From contig NZ_JADEVO010000023.1 of assembly GCF_017114825.1 (NCBI RefSeq), forward strand, positions 29,573 to 93,572: DNA of 64,000 nt, in the 5' to 3' direction. Made by a program: the position numbers and the translations under genes. Position 1 is the stretch's first letter. The number at the start of each line of letters is the position of its first letter. The stretch comes from Pseudomonas gregormendelii (GTDB lineage: Bacteria; Pseudomonadota; Gammaproteobacteria; Pseudomonadales; Pseudomonadaceae). Under the pieces are notes generated by a model. That model worked only from the letters and a program-made list of their open reading frames with translations. It searched no databases and was not told the origin of the DNA. This document shows positions 9,403-18,194 of the stretch, piece after piece.

Positions 9403-9908
9403 AGGTCCACCAACAGGCAATGTTCATAAGCCTGAGCCATGTAACGCTTGATGGTACGTTCGGACACTTGCAGGCGTTCCGCGATTTGCCCGTAGGTCAG
9501 GCCTTCGAGCTGGCTCCACAAAAACGCCCGGCGCACCGCCCGCGGCAAGCCGTCGAGCAGCTCATCCAGCACTTGCAGCGTTTCCAGCAGCAGCCAGCGT
9601 TGCTCGGGGGATGGCGCACAGTCCTCCGGCATCGCCGCCAAGGCGGCGAGATAGGCCTGTTCCAGGCTCCGGCGCTGGTAGAAGTTGCTCAGCAGGCGTT
9701 TGCCCACAGTCAGCAGATAGGCACGGGGCTCTTGCAGGTCCGCGATCCGCTGCGAACTGGCAAGCACCCGCAGGAAAGTGTCCTGGCTCAGATCAGCCGC
9801 ATCGCAGCCGTTGCCCAAGCGCCTCCCCAACCAGGTTTCAAGCCAGCCACGGTGATCGCGGTACAGGTCGTGAAGCGTTGGCTCCTTCGGCATCACTGCA
9901 TCACTCAT
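9399..9908 (-). CDS. ECF sigma-70 factor, FecI/FpvI-like
   Basis: The protein has 169 residues. Region 2 includes AADLSQDTFLRVL near residues 36-48. Region 4 carries a helix-turn-helix (LTYGQIAERLQVSERTIKRY) near the C-terminus. This is the FecI family that directs RNA polymerase to the promoter of the cognate receptor. It is the first gene of the sigma-fecR-receptor unit and lies just downstream of a possible Fur box, as expected for iron-repressed expression. Confidence 0.93.
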   Translation of the reverse strand: MSDAVMPKEPTLHDLYRDHRGWLETWLGRRLGNGCDAADLSQDTFLRVLASSQRIADLQEPRAYLLTVGKRLLSNFYQRRSLEQAYLAALAAMPEDCAPSPEQRWLLLETLQVLDELLDGLPRAVRRAFLWSQLEGLTYGQIAERLQVSERTIKRYMAQAYEHCLLVDL

Positions 9909-9937
9909 CTAGAAGCCCTGTGCCAGGAGTTATCGTA

Positions 9938-9956
9938 AATGAGAGTGATTCTAATT
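9938..9956. promoter_or_regulatory. Possible Fur box upstream of the ECF sigma factor
   Basis: The 19-mer AATGAGAGTGATTCTAATT, 30 bases before the sigma factor start, resembles the Fur consensus (imperfect hexamer array rich in NATNAT-like units). Iron-starvation ECF genes in Pseudomonas are normally Fur-regulated. This is a match by eye, not a scored hit. Confidence 0.55.
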
Positions 9957-10005
9957 AATGTCGGTGCCGGGAAGGAAGCTCTTTATGCATTGCGCGCGCA
10001 GAAAG

Positions 10006-10047
10006 GCCCTCCTGCAGGGGCGAGCTTGCTCCTACAGGACGGGGGCA
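10006..10047. repeat. Short inverted REP-like element
   Basis: GCCCTCCTGCAGGGGCGAGC followed by TTGCTCCTACAGGACGGGGGC forms a stem-loop of the Pseudomonas REP type. The 220 bases around it hold no gene. Confidence 0.55.
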
Positions 10048-10078
10048 GCAGTTCAGGAAAATGGCAAATCGCAGACAC

Positions 10079-10109
10079 AAAAAACCCCGGTCTTTCGACC
10101 AGGGTTTTT
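10079..10109 (-). terminator. Rho-independent terminator of the tRNA-Val/Asp/Asp operon
   Basis: On the minus strand, AAAACCCTGGTC, a GAAA tetraloop and GACCGGGG followed by six T form a strong stem-loop 70 bases after the last tRNA. Confidence 0.85.
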
Positions 10110-10178
10110 GCTATCGACTCGAAGTCACCAACGGCTTCTTCGTAGCTCCAAGGCGTTCAGTGGGCCTTGTAGCAGATA

Positions 10179-10255
10179 TGGCGCAGCGGACGGGACTCGA
10201 ACCCGCGACCCCCGGCGTGACAGGCCGGTATTCTAACCGACTGAACTACCGCTGC
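10179..10255 (-). tRNA. tRNA-Asp (GTC)
   Basis: A 77-nt cloverleaf with encoded CCA. The anticodon loop reads CTGTCAC (GTC). The sequence appears identical to the copy at 10358, from which it is offset by 179 nt. Confidence 0.97.
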
Positions 10256-10357
10256 GTATCGCTTTGGACTTGCGTCCTAACTCGTCTGATCAGAAGCTCC
10301 GAGATTTTTCAATCTCTCTTTTGATCTCGAATCAGGTCAGACCTGACTCGGAAAATA

Positions 10358-10434
10358 TGGCGCAGCGGACGGGACTCGAACCCGCGACCCCCGGCGTGAC
10401 AGGCCGGTATTCTAACCGACTGAACTACCGCTGC
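10358..10434 (-). tRNA. tRNA-Asp (GTC), second copy
   Basis: A 77-nt cloverleaf with encoded CCA and GTC anticodon. It is the middle gene of a three-tRNA minus-strand operon. Confidence 0.97.
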
Positions 10435-10488
10435 GCGTCGGTGGAGGCTTTTAAGGCTTCCATCTTGCTTTCGCAAGACTCTCGGAAG

Positions 10489-10564
10489 TGGTGGGTGATG
10501 ACGGGATCGAACCGCCGACATTCTGCTTGTAAGGCAGACGCTCTCCCAGCTGAGCTAATCACCC
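10489..10564 (-). tRNA. tRNA-Val (TAC)
   Basis: A 76-nt cloverleaf with encoded CCA and anticodon loop CTTACAA (TAC). The 5' sequence GGGTGATTAGCTCAGCTGGG matches bacterial tRNA-Val. It is first in the operon. Confidence 0.97.
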
Positions 10565-10586
10565 GTTTGCATCTCCGAGGCCGCGA

Positions 10587-10615
10587 AATTTACGCAGGTA
10601 GCGAACCTAAGTCAA
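10587..10615 (-). promoter_or_regulatory. Sigma-70 promoter of the tRNA-Val/Asp/Asp operon
   Basis: On the minus strand, TTGACT, a 17-nt spacer and TAAATT are followed by a GC-rich discriminator (TCGCGGCC). That is the form typical of stringently controlled stable-RNA promoters. The predicted start is about 15 nt before tRNA-Val. Confidence 0.8.
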
Positions 10616-10684
10616 TAGCAGGATTGAAGTTTTTCTGAAAAAGACAAAATCGTGTCAGTGGCGAATGGTTATGCCGTCAGACCG

Positions 10685-10785
10685 CTTTCGCGAGCAAGCC
10701 CGCGCCCACAGCGGATTGTGAGTGAACACAGGCTATGGGTCCGACACAAAGCCACTGCGCGAGCGGGCTTGCTCGCCAAAGCTGC
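10685..10785. repeat. REP pair (GTGGGAGC class, diverged)
   Basis: Two inverted copies, TTCGCGAGCAAGCCCGCGCC and GCGCGAGCGGGCTTGCTCGC, flank about 50 bases of spacer. They lie between the tRNA operon and the end of the SDR gene. Confidence 0.8.
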
Positions 10786-10814
10786 AGAGCATCCAGCATC
10801 AATGCTGCTGCCGG

Positions 10815-11582
10815 TCACTCGCTGTAAATCATCTTCTTGGTCATGCCGCCGTCCACCACAAACTCCTGCCCCGTGACAAAGCCGGCGTTCCTCGACAGCA
10901 ACCAGGCCACCATTGCCGCGACATCCTCCACCGTCCCCACCCTGCCCGCCGGATGCTGGGTATGGTCGGCGTCGGACAACGGCTCGGCGCGGCGCGCTGA
11001 AGGGTCGCGTGCATCGATCCAGCCCGGGCTGACGGCATTGACCCGAATCTCCGGCCCCAGGCTGATCGCCAGCGCATGAGTCAGGGCCAACAGGCCGCCC
11101 TTGCTCGCCGCGTAGGCTTCACTGTCGGGTTCCGACTGGCTGGCGCGGGTCGAGGCCAGGTTGACGATCGAGCCGCTGTGAGCACGCAGGTACGGCGCAC
11201 AGTGCTTTGCCAGCAACATAGGGCCACTGAGATTGACCGCCAGCACCCGATTCCAGTAGGCCAGATCGAGACTTTCCAGGGTGATGTTGTGTGGCTCGGC
11301 TACTGCCGCGTTGCACACGAGCGCATCGAGCCGCCCGAACTGCCCGAGCACCTCGGCCACCCCCAGCGCTACCTGACCCTCGTTCGAGACGTCCATGGCG
11401 ATGAACCAGGCGTTATCACCCAGCACCTTCGCCACTTTCGAACCACGGACCCGATCCAGGTCGGTCAGCACGACTTGCCAGCCTTCGCTAATCAACCAGG
11501 CCGAAATGCCCAGGCCGATGCCGCGCGCAGCACCCGTGACCAGCGCGACGCGGCCATTGGTGCCCGTGCCGGGCGCAGACAT
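10815..11582 (-). CDS. Short-chain dehydrogenase/reductase (SDR) family oxidoreductase
   Basis: This 255-residue classical SDR has the nucleotide-binding motif TGAARGIG near residue 15, an NAAVAEPHN segment, the catalytic Ser in NLASTR, and the YAASK motif (Tyr-X3-Lys). The C-terminal GQEFVVDGG is standard. The ATG at 11582 lies six bases after the metZ stop. A GTG at 11591 overlapping that stop is an alternative. It is the last gene of the purF-metZ stretch, as I recall for other pseudomonads. The substrate is unknown. Confidence 0.9.
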   Translation of the reverse strand: MSAPGTGTNGRVALVTGAARGIGLGISAWLISEGWQVVLTDLDRVRGSKVAKVLGDNAWFIAMDVSNEGQVALGVAEVLGQFGRLDALVCNAAVAEPHNITLESLDLAYWNRVLAVNLSGPMLLAKHCAPYLRAHSGSIVNLASTRASQSEPDSEAYAASKGGLLALTHALAISLGPEIRVNAVSPGWIDARDPSARRAEPLSDADHTQHPAGRVGTVEDVAAMVAWLLSRNAGFVTGQEFVVDGGMTKKMIYSE

Positions 11583-11587
11583 TTCGA

Positions 11588-12799
11588 TCACAGCGCAGCC
11601 AAGCCGCGCGTCAGATCGGCTTGCAGGTCCGCCACGTCTTCCAGACCCACCGCGACGCGGATCAGGCTGTCGCGGATCCCTGCGGCTTCACGCTCCTGCG
11701 GCGCCAGGCGGCCGTGGGAGGTGGTGCTTGGGTGGGTAATGGTGGTCTTGCTGTCCCCGAGGTTGGCGGTGATCGAGATCAGGCGAGTCGCATCGATAAA
11801 GCGCCACGCACCCTCTTTGCCCCCCTTGACCTCAAAACTCACCACCGCGCCAAAGCCCTTCTGCTGGCGCAAGGCCAACTCATGCTGTGGATGGCTCTTG
11901 AGACCGGCGTAATGGACTTTCTCGATACCGTCCTGCTGCTCCAGCCATTCGGCCAGTTGCTGGGCGTTGGCGCAGTGCGCCTTCATGCGCAGGCCGAGGG
12001 TTTCCAGGCCCTTGAGGAAGATCCAGGCGTTGAACGGGCTCAGGGTTGGCCCGGCGGTGCGCAGAAAGCCGACGACTTCTTTCATGTGCTCGCCGCGACC
12101 GGCAACCACGCCGCCCATGCAACGCCCCTGGCCATCGATGAACTTGGTCGCCGAGTGCACGACGATGTCCGCGCCCATCTTCAGCGGCTGCTGCAACGCC
12201 GGGGTGCAGAAACAGTTGTCCACGACCAGCATCGCGCCCTTGGCATGGGCGATATTCGCCAGTTCGGCGATGTCCACCAGCTCTGCCAGCGGATTGGACG
12301 GCGACTCGACGAACAGTAATTTGGTATTGGCCTTGATGGCCGCATCCCAGCCGGACAGTTCCGCCAGGGGCACGTAATCGACCTCTACGCCGAAACGCTT
12401 GAAATATTTTTCAAACAGGCTGATGGTCGAACCGAATACGCTGCGCGACACCAGCACATGATCACCGGCGCTGCACAGGCTCATGACCACAGCCATGATC
12501 GCTGCCATGCCGGTGGCAGTGGCCACGGCTTGCTCGGCGCCTTCAAGCGCGGCAATGCGCTCTTCGAACGCACGCACGGTCGGGTTGGTGTAGCGCGAGT
12601 AAACGTTGCCCGGCACTTCCCCGGCAAATCGCGCCGCGGCGTCGGCAGCGGTGCGGAAAACGTAGCTGGAAGTGAAGAACATCGGATCACCGTGTTCGCC
12701 TTCCGGCGTGCGGTGCTGGCCGGCGCGTACGGCCAGGGTATCGAACGCTACGCCTTCGAGGTCGCTGTCCAGCCGACCGGCATCCCAATCCTGACTCAT
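11588..12799 (-). CDS. metZ: O-succinylhomoserine sulfhydrylase
   Basis: This 403-residue PLP enzyme of the Cys/Met metabolism family has the PLP-lysine motif SATKFIDGQGR and the N-terminal YTNPTVRAFEERIAALEG segment. In Pseudomonas the enzyme converts O-succinylhomoserine and sulfide directly to homocysteine in methionine synthesis. The assignment to metZ rather than metB rests on family resemblance and the conserved place downstream of purF. A CTTGCCTTACTC-rich leader separates it from a REP palindrome and purF. Confidence 0.93.
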   Translation of the reverse strand: MSQDWDAGRLDSDLEGVAFDTLAVRAGQHRTPEGEHGDPMFFTSSYVFRTAADAAARFAGEVPGNVYSRYTNPTVRAFEERIAALEGAEQAVATATGMAAIMAVVMSLCSAGDHVLVSRSVFGSTISLFEKYFKRFGVEVDYVPLAELSGWDAAIKANTKLLFVESPSNPLAELVDIAELANIAHAKGAMLVVDNCFCTPALQQPLKMGADIVVHSATKFIDGQGRCMGGVVAGRGEHMKEVVGFLRTAGPTLSPFNAWIFLKGLETLGLRMKAHCANAQQLAEWLEQQDGIEKVHYAGLKSHPQHELALRQQKGFGAVVSFEVKGGKEGAWRFIDATRLISITANLGDSKTTITHPSTTSHGRLAPQEREAAGIRDSLIRVAVGLEDVADLQADLTRGLAAL

Positions 12800-12837
12800 G
12801 CTGTCACTCCTTGCCTTACTCGGTAATGGATACTAAA

Positions 12838-12917
12838 CCGGCCTGTGGGAACAACGCTCGCCCGCGATGGCGTCTTTACAAACGCCATCGCGGGCAAGCC
12901 TTGCTCCCACAGGCCGG
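12838..12917. repeat. REPIN: long REP inverted repeat between purF and metZ
   Basis: CCGGCCTGTGGGA...CGCCCGCGATGGCGT and its near-exact reverse complement are separated by only a few bases. The hairpin could protect or attenuate purF read-through mRNA before metZ. Confidence 0.88.
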
Positions 12918-12925
12918 CCAGTTAC

Positions 12926-14431
12926 TCAGTTGTTGTACAGATCAATGATCGCGCTGACTGCCTGGGTCTTGACCTTGGAGGCATCGTTGCGTGCCTGCTC
13001 GATCTTGTTCAGGTAAGCCTCGTCGACATCACCTGTGACGTACTGGCCGTCGAACACCGCGCAATCGAACTTGTCGATCTTGATCTTGCCGCCACCGACC
13101 GCTTCGATCAAGTCAGGCAGGTCCTGGTAGATCAGCCAGTCAGCACCGATCAGGTCAGCCACGTCCTGGGTCGAACGGTTGTGGGCGATCAGTTCGTGCG
13201 CGCTCGGCATGTCGATGCCATACACGTTCGGGTAACGAACGGCCGGTGCCGCGGAGCAGAAGTAGACGTTCTTGGCGCCGGCTTCGCGGGCCATCTGGAT
13301 GATCTGCTTGCAGGTCGTGCCGCGAACGATCGAGTCATCCACCAGCATGACGTTCTTGCCGCGGAATTCCAGTTCGATGGCGTTAAGCTTCTGGCGTACG
13401 GATTTTTTCCGCGCTGCCTGGCCCGGCATGATGAAGGTCCGGCCGATGTAGCGGTTCTTCACGAAGCCTTCGCGGAATTTCACGCCCAGGTGGTTCGCCA
13501 GTTCCAGGGCCGCGGTGCGGCTGGTGTCCGGAATCGGGATGACCACGTCGATGTCGTGATCCGGACGCTCGCGCAGGATCTTCTCGGCCAGCTTCTCGCC
13601 CATGCGCAGGCGGGCCTTGTAGACCGATACACCGTCGATGATCGAGTCCGGACGCGCCAGGTAGACGTGTTCGAAGATGCACGGGGTCAGGGACGGATTG
13701 TTTGCGCACTGGCGGGTGTGCAGCTTGCCGTCTTCAGTGATGTAGACCGCTTCGCCGGGTGCCAGGTCGCGAATCAGGGTGAAACCGAGCACGTCCAGGG
13801 ACACGCTTTCGGAGGCGATCATGTATTCGACGCCCTCGTCGGTGTGACGCTGACCGAAGACGATCGGACGGATGCCGTGCGGGTCACGGAAACCGACGAT
13901 GCCGTAGCCGGTCACCATCGCCACGACCGCATAGCCACCGACGCAACGATTGTGCACGTCTGTGACCGCGGCGAACACGTCTTCTTCGGTTGGCTGCAAC
14001 TTGCCCCGCTGGGCCAGTTCGTGAGCGAACACGTTGAGCAGTACTTCCGAATCGGAATTGGTATTGACGTGGCGCAGGTCAGATTCGTAAATCTCCTTGG
14101 CCAGCTGTTCAACGTTGGTCAGGTTACCGTTGTGCGCCAAGGTAATGCCGTAAGGCGAGTTGACGTAGAACGGTTGAGCTTCGGCCGAAGTCGAGCTGCC
14201 AGCGGTCGGGTAACGGACATGGCCGATACCCATGTGACCGACCAGGCGCTGCATGTGACGCTGATGGAACACGTCACGCACCAGGCCATTGTCCTTGCGC
14301 AGGAATAACCGGCCATCATGGCTGGTCACGATACCGGCAGCGTCCTGGCCGCGGTGCTGGAGGACGGTTAGCGCGTCATACAGCGCCTGATTGACGTTCG
14401 ACTTACCGACGATACCGACGATGCCACACAT
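12926..14431 (-). CDS. purF: Amidophosphoribosyltransferase
   Basis: The 501-residue enzyme transfers glutamine amide nitrogen to PRPP, the first step of purine synthesis. The start at 14431 puts Cys directly after the initiator Met (MCGIVGIVG), as required for the N-terminal nucleophile of class II amidotransferases. The upstream Met Arg Arg extension is therefore rejected. The PRPP-binding motif VMLVDDSIVRGTT lies in the C-terminal phosphoribosyltransferase domain. It follows cvpA at 41 bp, the usual cvpA-purF arrangement. Confidence 0.97.
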   Translation of the reverse strand: MCGIVGIVGKSNVNQALYDALTVLQHRGQDAAGIVTSHDGRLFLRKDNGLVRDVFHQRHMQRLVGHMGIGHVRYPTAGSSTSAEAQPFYVNSPYGITLAHNGNLTNVEQLAKEIYESDLRHVNTNSDSEVLLNVFAHELAQRGKLQPTEEDVFAAVTDVHNRCVGGYAVVAMVTGYGIVGFRDPHGIRPIVFGQRHTDEGVEYMIASESVSLDVLGFTLIRDLAPGEAVYITEDGKLHTRQCANNPSLTPCIFEHVYLARPDSIIDGVSVYKARLRMGEKLAEKILRERPDHDIDVVIPIPDTSRTAALELANHLGVKFREGFVKNRYIGRTFIMPGQAARKKSVRQKLNAIELEFRGKNVMLVDDSIVRGTTCKQIIQMAREAGAKNVYFCSAAPAVRYPNVYGIDMPSAHELIAHNRSTQDVADLIGADWLIYQDLPDLIEAVGGGKIKIDKFDCAVFDGQYVTGDVDEAYLNKIEQARNDASKVKTQAVSAIIDLYNN

Positions 14432-14472
14432 GCGACGCAACCCCTACTTAATGGATCTGAACTGAGCAACAC

Positions 14473-15033
14473 TCACTGCGGCGTTTTGGCCGTCGGCAAG
14501 AGTTGCTCCTTGAACGGTATCTCAGCGGGTACGCTGATACCGCTGGCAAGCCACTGACTGCTCCACCCGAGAATCAGGTTCTTGGACCAGTCTGCGACCA
14601 ATAGAAACTTTGGTACGAGCTGTGATTCTTTCCACCACCCGTCCTGCTGTACCGGCCCCAGGCTCAACAGCCCGACCGCCACGACCACCAGCAACACGCC
14701 ACGCGCAGCGCCGAAGGCCATGCCGAGGAATCGATCGGTCCCGGATAACCCGGTGACACGTACCAACTCGCCGATAAGATAATTGATCATTGCGCCTACT
14801 ATCAAAGTGGCGACAAACATGATGGCACAGCCCGCGATCACGCGAGCCGATGGCGTTTCGATGTATCCGGCGAGGTACTCGGACAATGAACCACCGAACA
14901 TCCAGGCGACGACTCCTGCGATGATCCAGGTCACCAGCGATAATGCTTCCTTGACGAAGCCGCGGCTAAGACTGATCAATGCGGAGATGGCGACAATTGC
15001 AACGATCGCCCAATCAACCCAGGTAAATGGCAC
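14473..15033 (-). CDS. cvpA: CvpA family inner-membrane protein
   Basis: This 186-residue protein has four hydrophobic segments (about residues 7-22, 30-48, 65-85 and 105-125) and the family opening MPFTWVDWAIVAIVAISALISL (quoted in part: FTWVDWAIV). CvpA was first found through colicin V production and is linked to envelope functions. Its exact activity is not settled. It lies directly upstream of purF. Confidence 0.95.
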   Translation of the reverse strand: MPFTWVDWAIVAIVAISALISLSRGFVKEALSLVTWIIAGVVAWMFGGSLSEYLAGYIETPSARVIAGCAIMFVATLIVGAMINYLIGELVRVTGLSGTDRFLGMAFGAARGVLLVVVAVGLLSLGPVQQDGWWKESQLVPKFLLVADWSKNLILGWSSQWLASGISVPAEIPFKEQLLPTAKTPQ

Positions 15034-15131
15034 AGTGCAGCCTACAGACGGATAAGGCGGCGCATTTTAGCAGAGCGCATGCCTGTCGGTAAGCTGCGAT
15101 TAGCAGTGCATTTCAATCGCAGCGATAGTTT

Positions 15132-15809
15132 TTAACCGCGCTCGGGCTGGAAACGCACCACAAACCCCTTGAGGTTCTGCTGGCGGCTCAACAAATCGCG
15201 CAAACGGTCGGCCTCGGCGCGCTCGATCAGCGGCCCGACAAATACCCGATTCTTGCCATCAGCGGTGCGAATGTAGGCGTTATAGCCCTGGGCTCGCAGG
15301 GATTTCTGCAGGCTTTCGGCACTGGCACGGTTCGACAGGCTGGCCAGTTGCACCGACCAGCTGACCGACAGGCCATTGGCATCGACGCGGCTTTGGCTGG
15401 TGTCCGGCTTGCCGGGCGTCGCCGTGATTGGCTGGGCCGGTGGCGTGCTTGGCTTGGCGGCCAATGCCGGCACGGGTGCCGGGGCTGGCGCGACTGGCTT
15501 GGCTGCCGGGGCCGGCGCAGGGGCGACGGGCACCACAGGGGCGATTGGCGTCGACGGCGCTTGCTGCTCGGCGATTTCTTCGTCGCTCGGCACCGGCTCC
15601 TGCGGCAGCACCTGAGGCTCAGGTACGACCACCGGCTCGATCTGCACCTGAGGCACCGAAGGCGCTTGCGGGGCAGCAGGCGCCTCGACAGTCACCTGCC
15701 GCTGCTCATCCTGACGGGAAAACAGCATCGGCAGGAAAATCACTGCCAGCGCGACCAGCACCAGGGCGCCGACCATGCGTTGTTTGTAAGCCTTATCCAG
15801 CAATGCCAT
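15132..15809 (-). CDS. dedD: SPOR-domain inner-membrane protein (DedD-like)
   Basis: The 225-residue protein has a short cytoplasmic tail (MALLDKAYKQR), one transmembrane helix (about residues 12-30), a long Pro/Ala/Val-rich periplasmic linker (about 45-140) and a C-terminal SPOR domain (about 145-222). SPOR domains bind denuded septal peptidoglycan, and DedD helps cell constriction in E. coli. The start is inside the folC end (17 bp overlap). The upstream extension of the frame is folC antisense-phase sequence and is rejected. The symbol rests on architecture and on its place between folC and cvpA. Confidence 0.85.
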   Translation of the reverse strand: MALLDKAYKQRMVGALVLVALAVIFLPMLFSRQDEQRQVTVEAPAAPQAPSVPQVQIEPVVVPEPQVLPQEPVPSDEEIAEQQAPSTPIAPVVPVAPAPAPAAKPVAPAPAPVPALAAKPSTPPAQPITATPGKPDTSQSRVDANGLSVSWSVQLASLSNRASAESLQKSLRAQGYNAYIRTADGKNRVFVGPLIERAEADRLRDLLSRQQNLKGFVVRFQPERG

Positions 15810-17100
15810 TTGCCGCTTCCTCCGTGGAGCGCCGGGCCAACCACTCAAGGGCCTCGGCGACACAATAAAATGATCCGAACAACAGAATTTCGTCGTCGCT
15901 CGTCGCTCGTGCGCACTGCCCTTCCAGGGCGGCGGCCACGCTGGCATAGGACGTTACTGAAGCGCCAAGGTTCTGCAGCGCCTCTTCTAAATCAGCCACC
16001 GGGCGCGCCCGGGGCGAATCCAGCGGCGCAACCGCCCAATGGTCGACACTGGCATTCAACTGGCCAACGACACCGTCCAGATCCTTGTCCGCGAGCAAGC
16101 CGAACACTGCCAGACGCTTGCCGACTGGCGGACGACTGGACAGACGGCGAGCCAGGTATTCGGCCGCATGAGGATTATGCCCCACGTCGAGCAACAGGTG
16201 CAGACGTTTGCCCTGCCAGTCGAACGCCCGACGGTCGAGGCGCCCCACCACGCGAGTCGCCTTCAAGGCTTCAATGATCTGTGCCTCTACCCAAGGCAGA
16301 CCCAGCAGCAGATAAGCCTGCAAGGCCAGCGCAGCGTTCTCCATCGGCAGGTCCAGCAGGGGCAGGTCCCGCAGTTCGACTACCCGGCCCTGGCTGTCAA
16401 GACCGCGCCATTGCCAGTGGTGATCGGTGACACCCAGGTCGAAGTCACGCCCACGCAGGAAAAACGGGCAGGCCAGCTCGCGGGCTTTGTCCAGCAGAGG
16501 TTGCGGAGGATTCAGATCGCCACAGAGCGCGGGGGCGCCCTGGCGGAAGATGCCGGCTTTTTCGTAGGCCACGGACTCGCGGGTATCACCCAGGTAATCG
16601 GCGTGGTCGACGCCGATGCTGGTGACCAGCGCCATGTCCGCGTCCACCACGTTGACCGTATCCAGGCGCCCGCCCAGGCCGACCTCGAGCACCACGGCAT
16701 CCAGCCCCGACTGCTGGAACAGCCAGAACGCCGCCAGGGTGCCCATTTCGAAATAAGTCAGGGAGGTATCGCCACGGCCTGCCTCGACTGCCGCGAAGGC
16801 CTGGCACAGCTCGGCGTCAGTCGCTTCGACGCCGTTGACCTGCACCCGCTCGTTGTAACGCAGCAGGTGCGGAGAATTGTAGACACCGACTTTAAGGCCC
16901 TGCGCGCGCAGCAATGAAGCCACGAACGCACAGGTAGACCCCTTGCCGTTGGTGCCGGTGACCGTGATCACCCGAGGCGCCGGCTTGCCCAGTCCCATGC
17001 GGGACGCTACCTGTTGCGAGCGCTCCAGCCCCATGTCGATGGCCGAAGGGTGCAACTGTTCCAGGTAGGCGAGCCACTCGCCAAGGGTACGTTGGGTCAT
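15793..17100 (-). CDS. folC: Bifunctional folylpolyglutamate/dihydrofolate synthase
   Basis: This 435-residue Mur-ligase-family enzyme has the P-loop TGTNGKGST near residue 50, DAVVLEVGLGGRLD (about 130-145) and a DVGHNPHA segment in the C-terminal domain. It makes dihydrofolate and adds glutamates to folates. The ATG overlaps the accD stop as ATGA, indicating translational coupling. Confidence 0.96.
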   Translation of the reverse strand: MTQRTLGEWLAYLEQLHPSAIDMGLERSQQVASRMGLGKPAPRVITVTGTNGKGSTCAFVASLLRAQGLKVGVYNSPHLLRYNERVQVNGVEATDAELCQAFAAVEAGRGDTSLTYFEMGTLAAFWLFQQSGLDAVVLEVGLGGRLDTVNVVDADMALVTSIGVDHADYLGDTRESVAYEKAGIFRQGAPALCGDLNPPQPLLDKARELACPFFLRGRDFDLGVTDHHWQWRGLDSQGRVVELRDLPLLDLPMENAALALQAYLLLGLPWVEAQIIEALKATRVVGRLDRRAFDWQGKRLHLLLDVGHNPHAAEYLARRLSSRPPVGKRLAVFGLLADKDLDGVVGQLNASVDHWAVAPLDSPRARPVADLEEALQNLGASVTSYASVAAALEGQCARATSDDEILLFGSFYCVAEALEWLARRSTEEAANGIAG

Positions 17101-18017
17101 ATGTTGGCAGGCACCGGCGGAACCACGATTGGCTCGATTGGCGCGGCGACGAACTTCGGCGTCGGCAGGCCCATCATCTGTGCCAGCAGGTTGCCCAGGC
17201 GTGGACGCAGTTCCTGACGGTGAATGATCATGTCGATCGCACCGTGCTCCAGCAGGAATTCGCTGCGCTGGAAGCCTTCCGGCAGTTTTTCGCGCACGGT
17301 CTGCTCGATCACGCGCGGGCCGGCGAAGCCGATCAGGGCCTTTGGCTCGCCGACGATCACGTCGCCCAGCATCGCCAGGCTGGCGGAAACACCACCGTAC
17401 ACCGGGTCCGTCAGTACGGAGATGAACGGAATGCCTTCTTCACGCAGACGCGCCAGTACCGCGGAGGTCTTGGCCATTTGCATCAGGGAAATCAGCGCTT
17501 CCTGCATCCGCGCGCCACCGGAAGCGGCAAAGCAGATCATCGGGCATTTGTTTTCCAGGGCGTAGTTGGCGGCGCGAACGAAGCGCTCGCCCACGATGGC
17601 ACCCATGGAACCGCCCATGAAGGAGAATTCGAACGCCGAAACCACCACCGGCATGCCCAGCAGGGTGCCGCTCATGGACACCAGCGCATCTTTCTCGCCG
17701 GTGGCTTTCTGGGCTGCGACCAGGCGGTCCTTGTACTTTTTGCCGTCGCGGAACTTGAGACGGTCCACTGGCTCCAGGTCAGCGCCCAGTTCGGCACGGC
17801 CTTCAGCGTCGAGGAAGATGTCGATGCGTGCGCGTGCGCCGATACGCATGTGGTGATTGCACTTTGGGCAAACATCCAGGGTCTTTTCCAGCTCCGGACG
17901 GTAAAGCACCGCCTCGCAAGATGGGCATTTGTGCCATAGACCTTCAGGCACCGAGCTCTTCTTGACCTCGGAACGCATGATCGAAGGGATCAGTTTGTCT
18001 ACCAACCAGTTGCTCAT
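17097..18017 (-). CDS. accD: Acetyl-CoA carboxylase carboxyltransferase subunit beta
   Basis: The 306-residue subunit transfers the carboxyl group from carboxybiotin to acetyl-CoA, giving malonyl-CoA. The N-terminal zinc ribbon has cysteines 31, 34, 50 and 53. The carboxyltransferase fold follows, with GGARMQE and the PVYGGVSAS segment. The ATG at 18017 follows a GGAGAAAGAAAG ribosome-binding stretch. The longer open frame upstream has no family sequence. About 175 bp separate it from trpF. Confidence 0.97.
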   Translation of the reverse strand: MSNWLVDKLIPSIMRSEVKKSSVPEGLWHKCPSCEAVLYRPELEKTLDVCPKCNHHMRIGARARIDIFLDAEGRAELGADLEPVDRLKFRDGKKYKDRLVAAQKATGEKDALVSMSGTLLGMPVVVSAFEFSFMGGSMGAIVGERFVRAANYALENKCPMICFAASGGARMQEALISLMQMAKTSAVLARLREEGIPFISVLTDPVYGGVSASLAMLGDVIVGEPKALIGFAGPRVIEQTVREKLPEGFQRSEFLLEHGAIDMIIHRQELRPRLGNLLAQMMGLPTPKFVAAPIEPIVVPPVPANI

Positions 18018-18194
18018 GCTTTCTTTCTCCAGTACCGGCGGCTCGAACGCTTTGGTTCGCAGCCCCGCGTATGCCCTTGAGCTAAATTCATATGTGCGGC
18101 GATGATCCATGGATGGCCGGATCAGAGAATCGTGACCTGCGTACCACCCAAAAACCCTCAGCCATGCCTGTGGACGGCGGCAGTCTGCCAGCCG

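Noticed and set aside
10179..10564. CRISPR array, because of the two same-sequence 77-nt segments.
   Set aside because: These are duplicate tRNA-Asp genes with CCA ends and cloverleaf structure, not repeat-spacer units.
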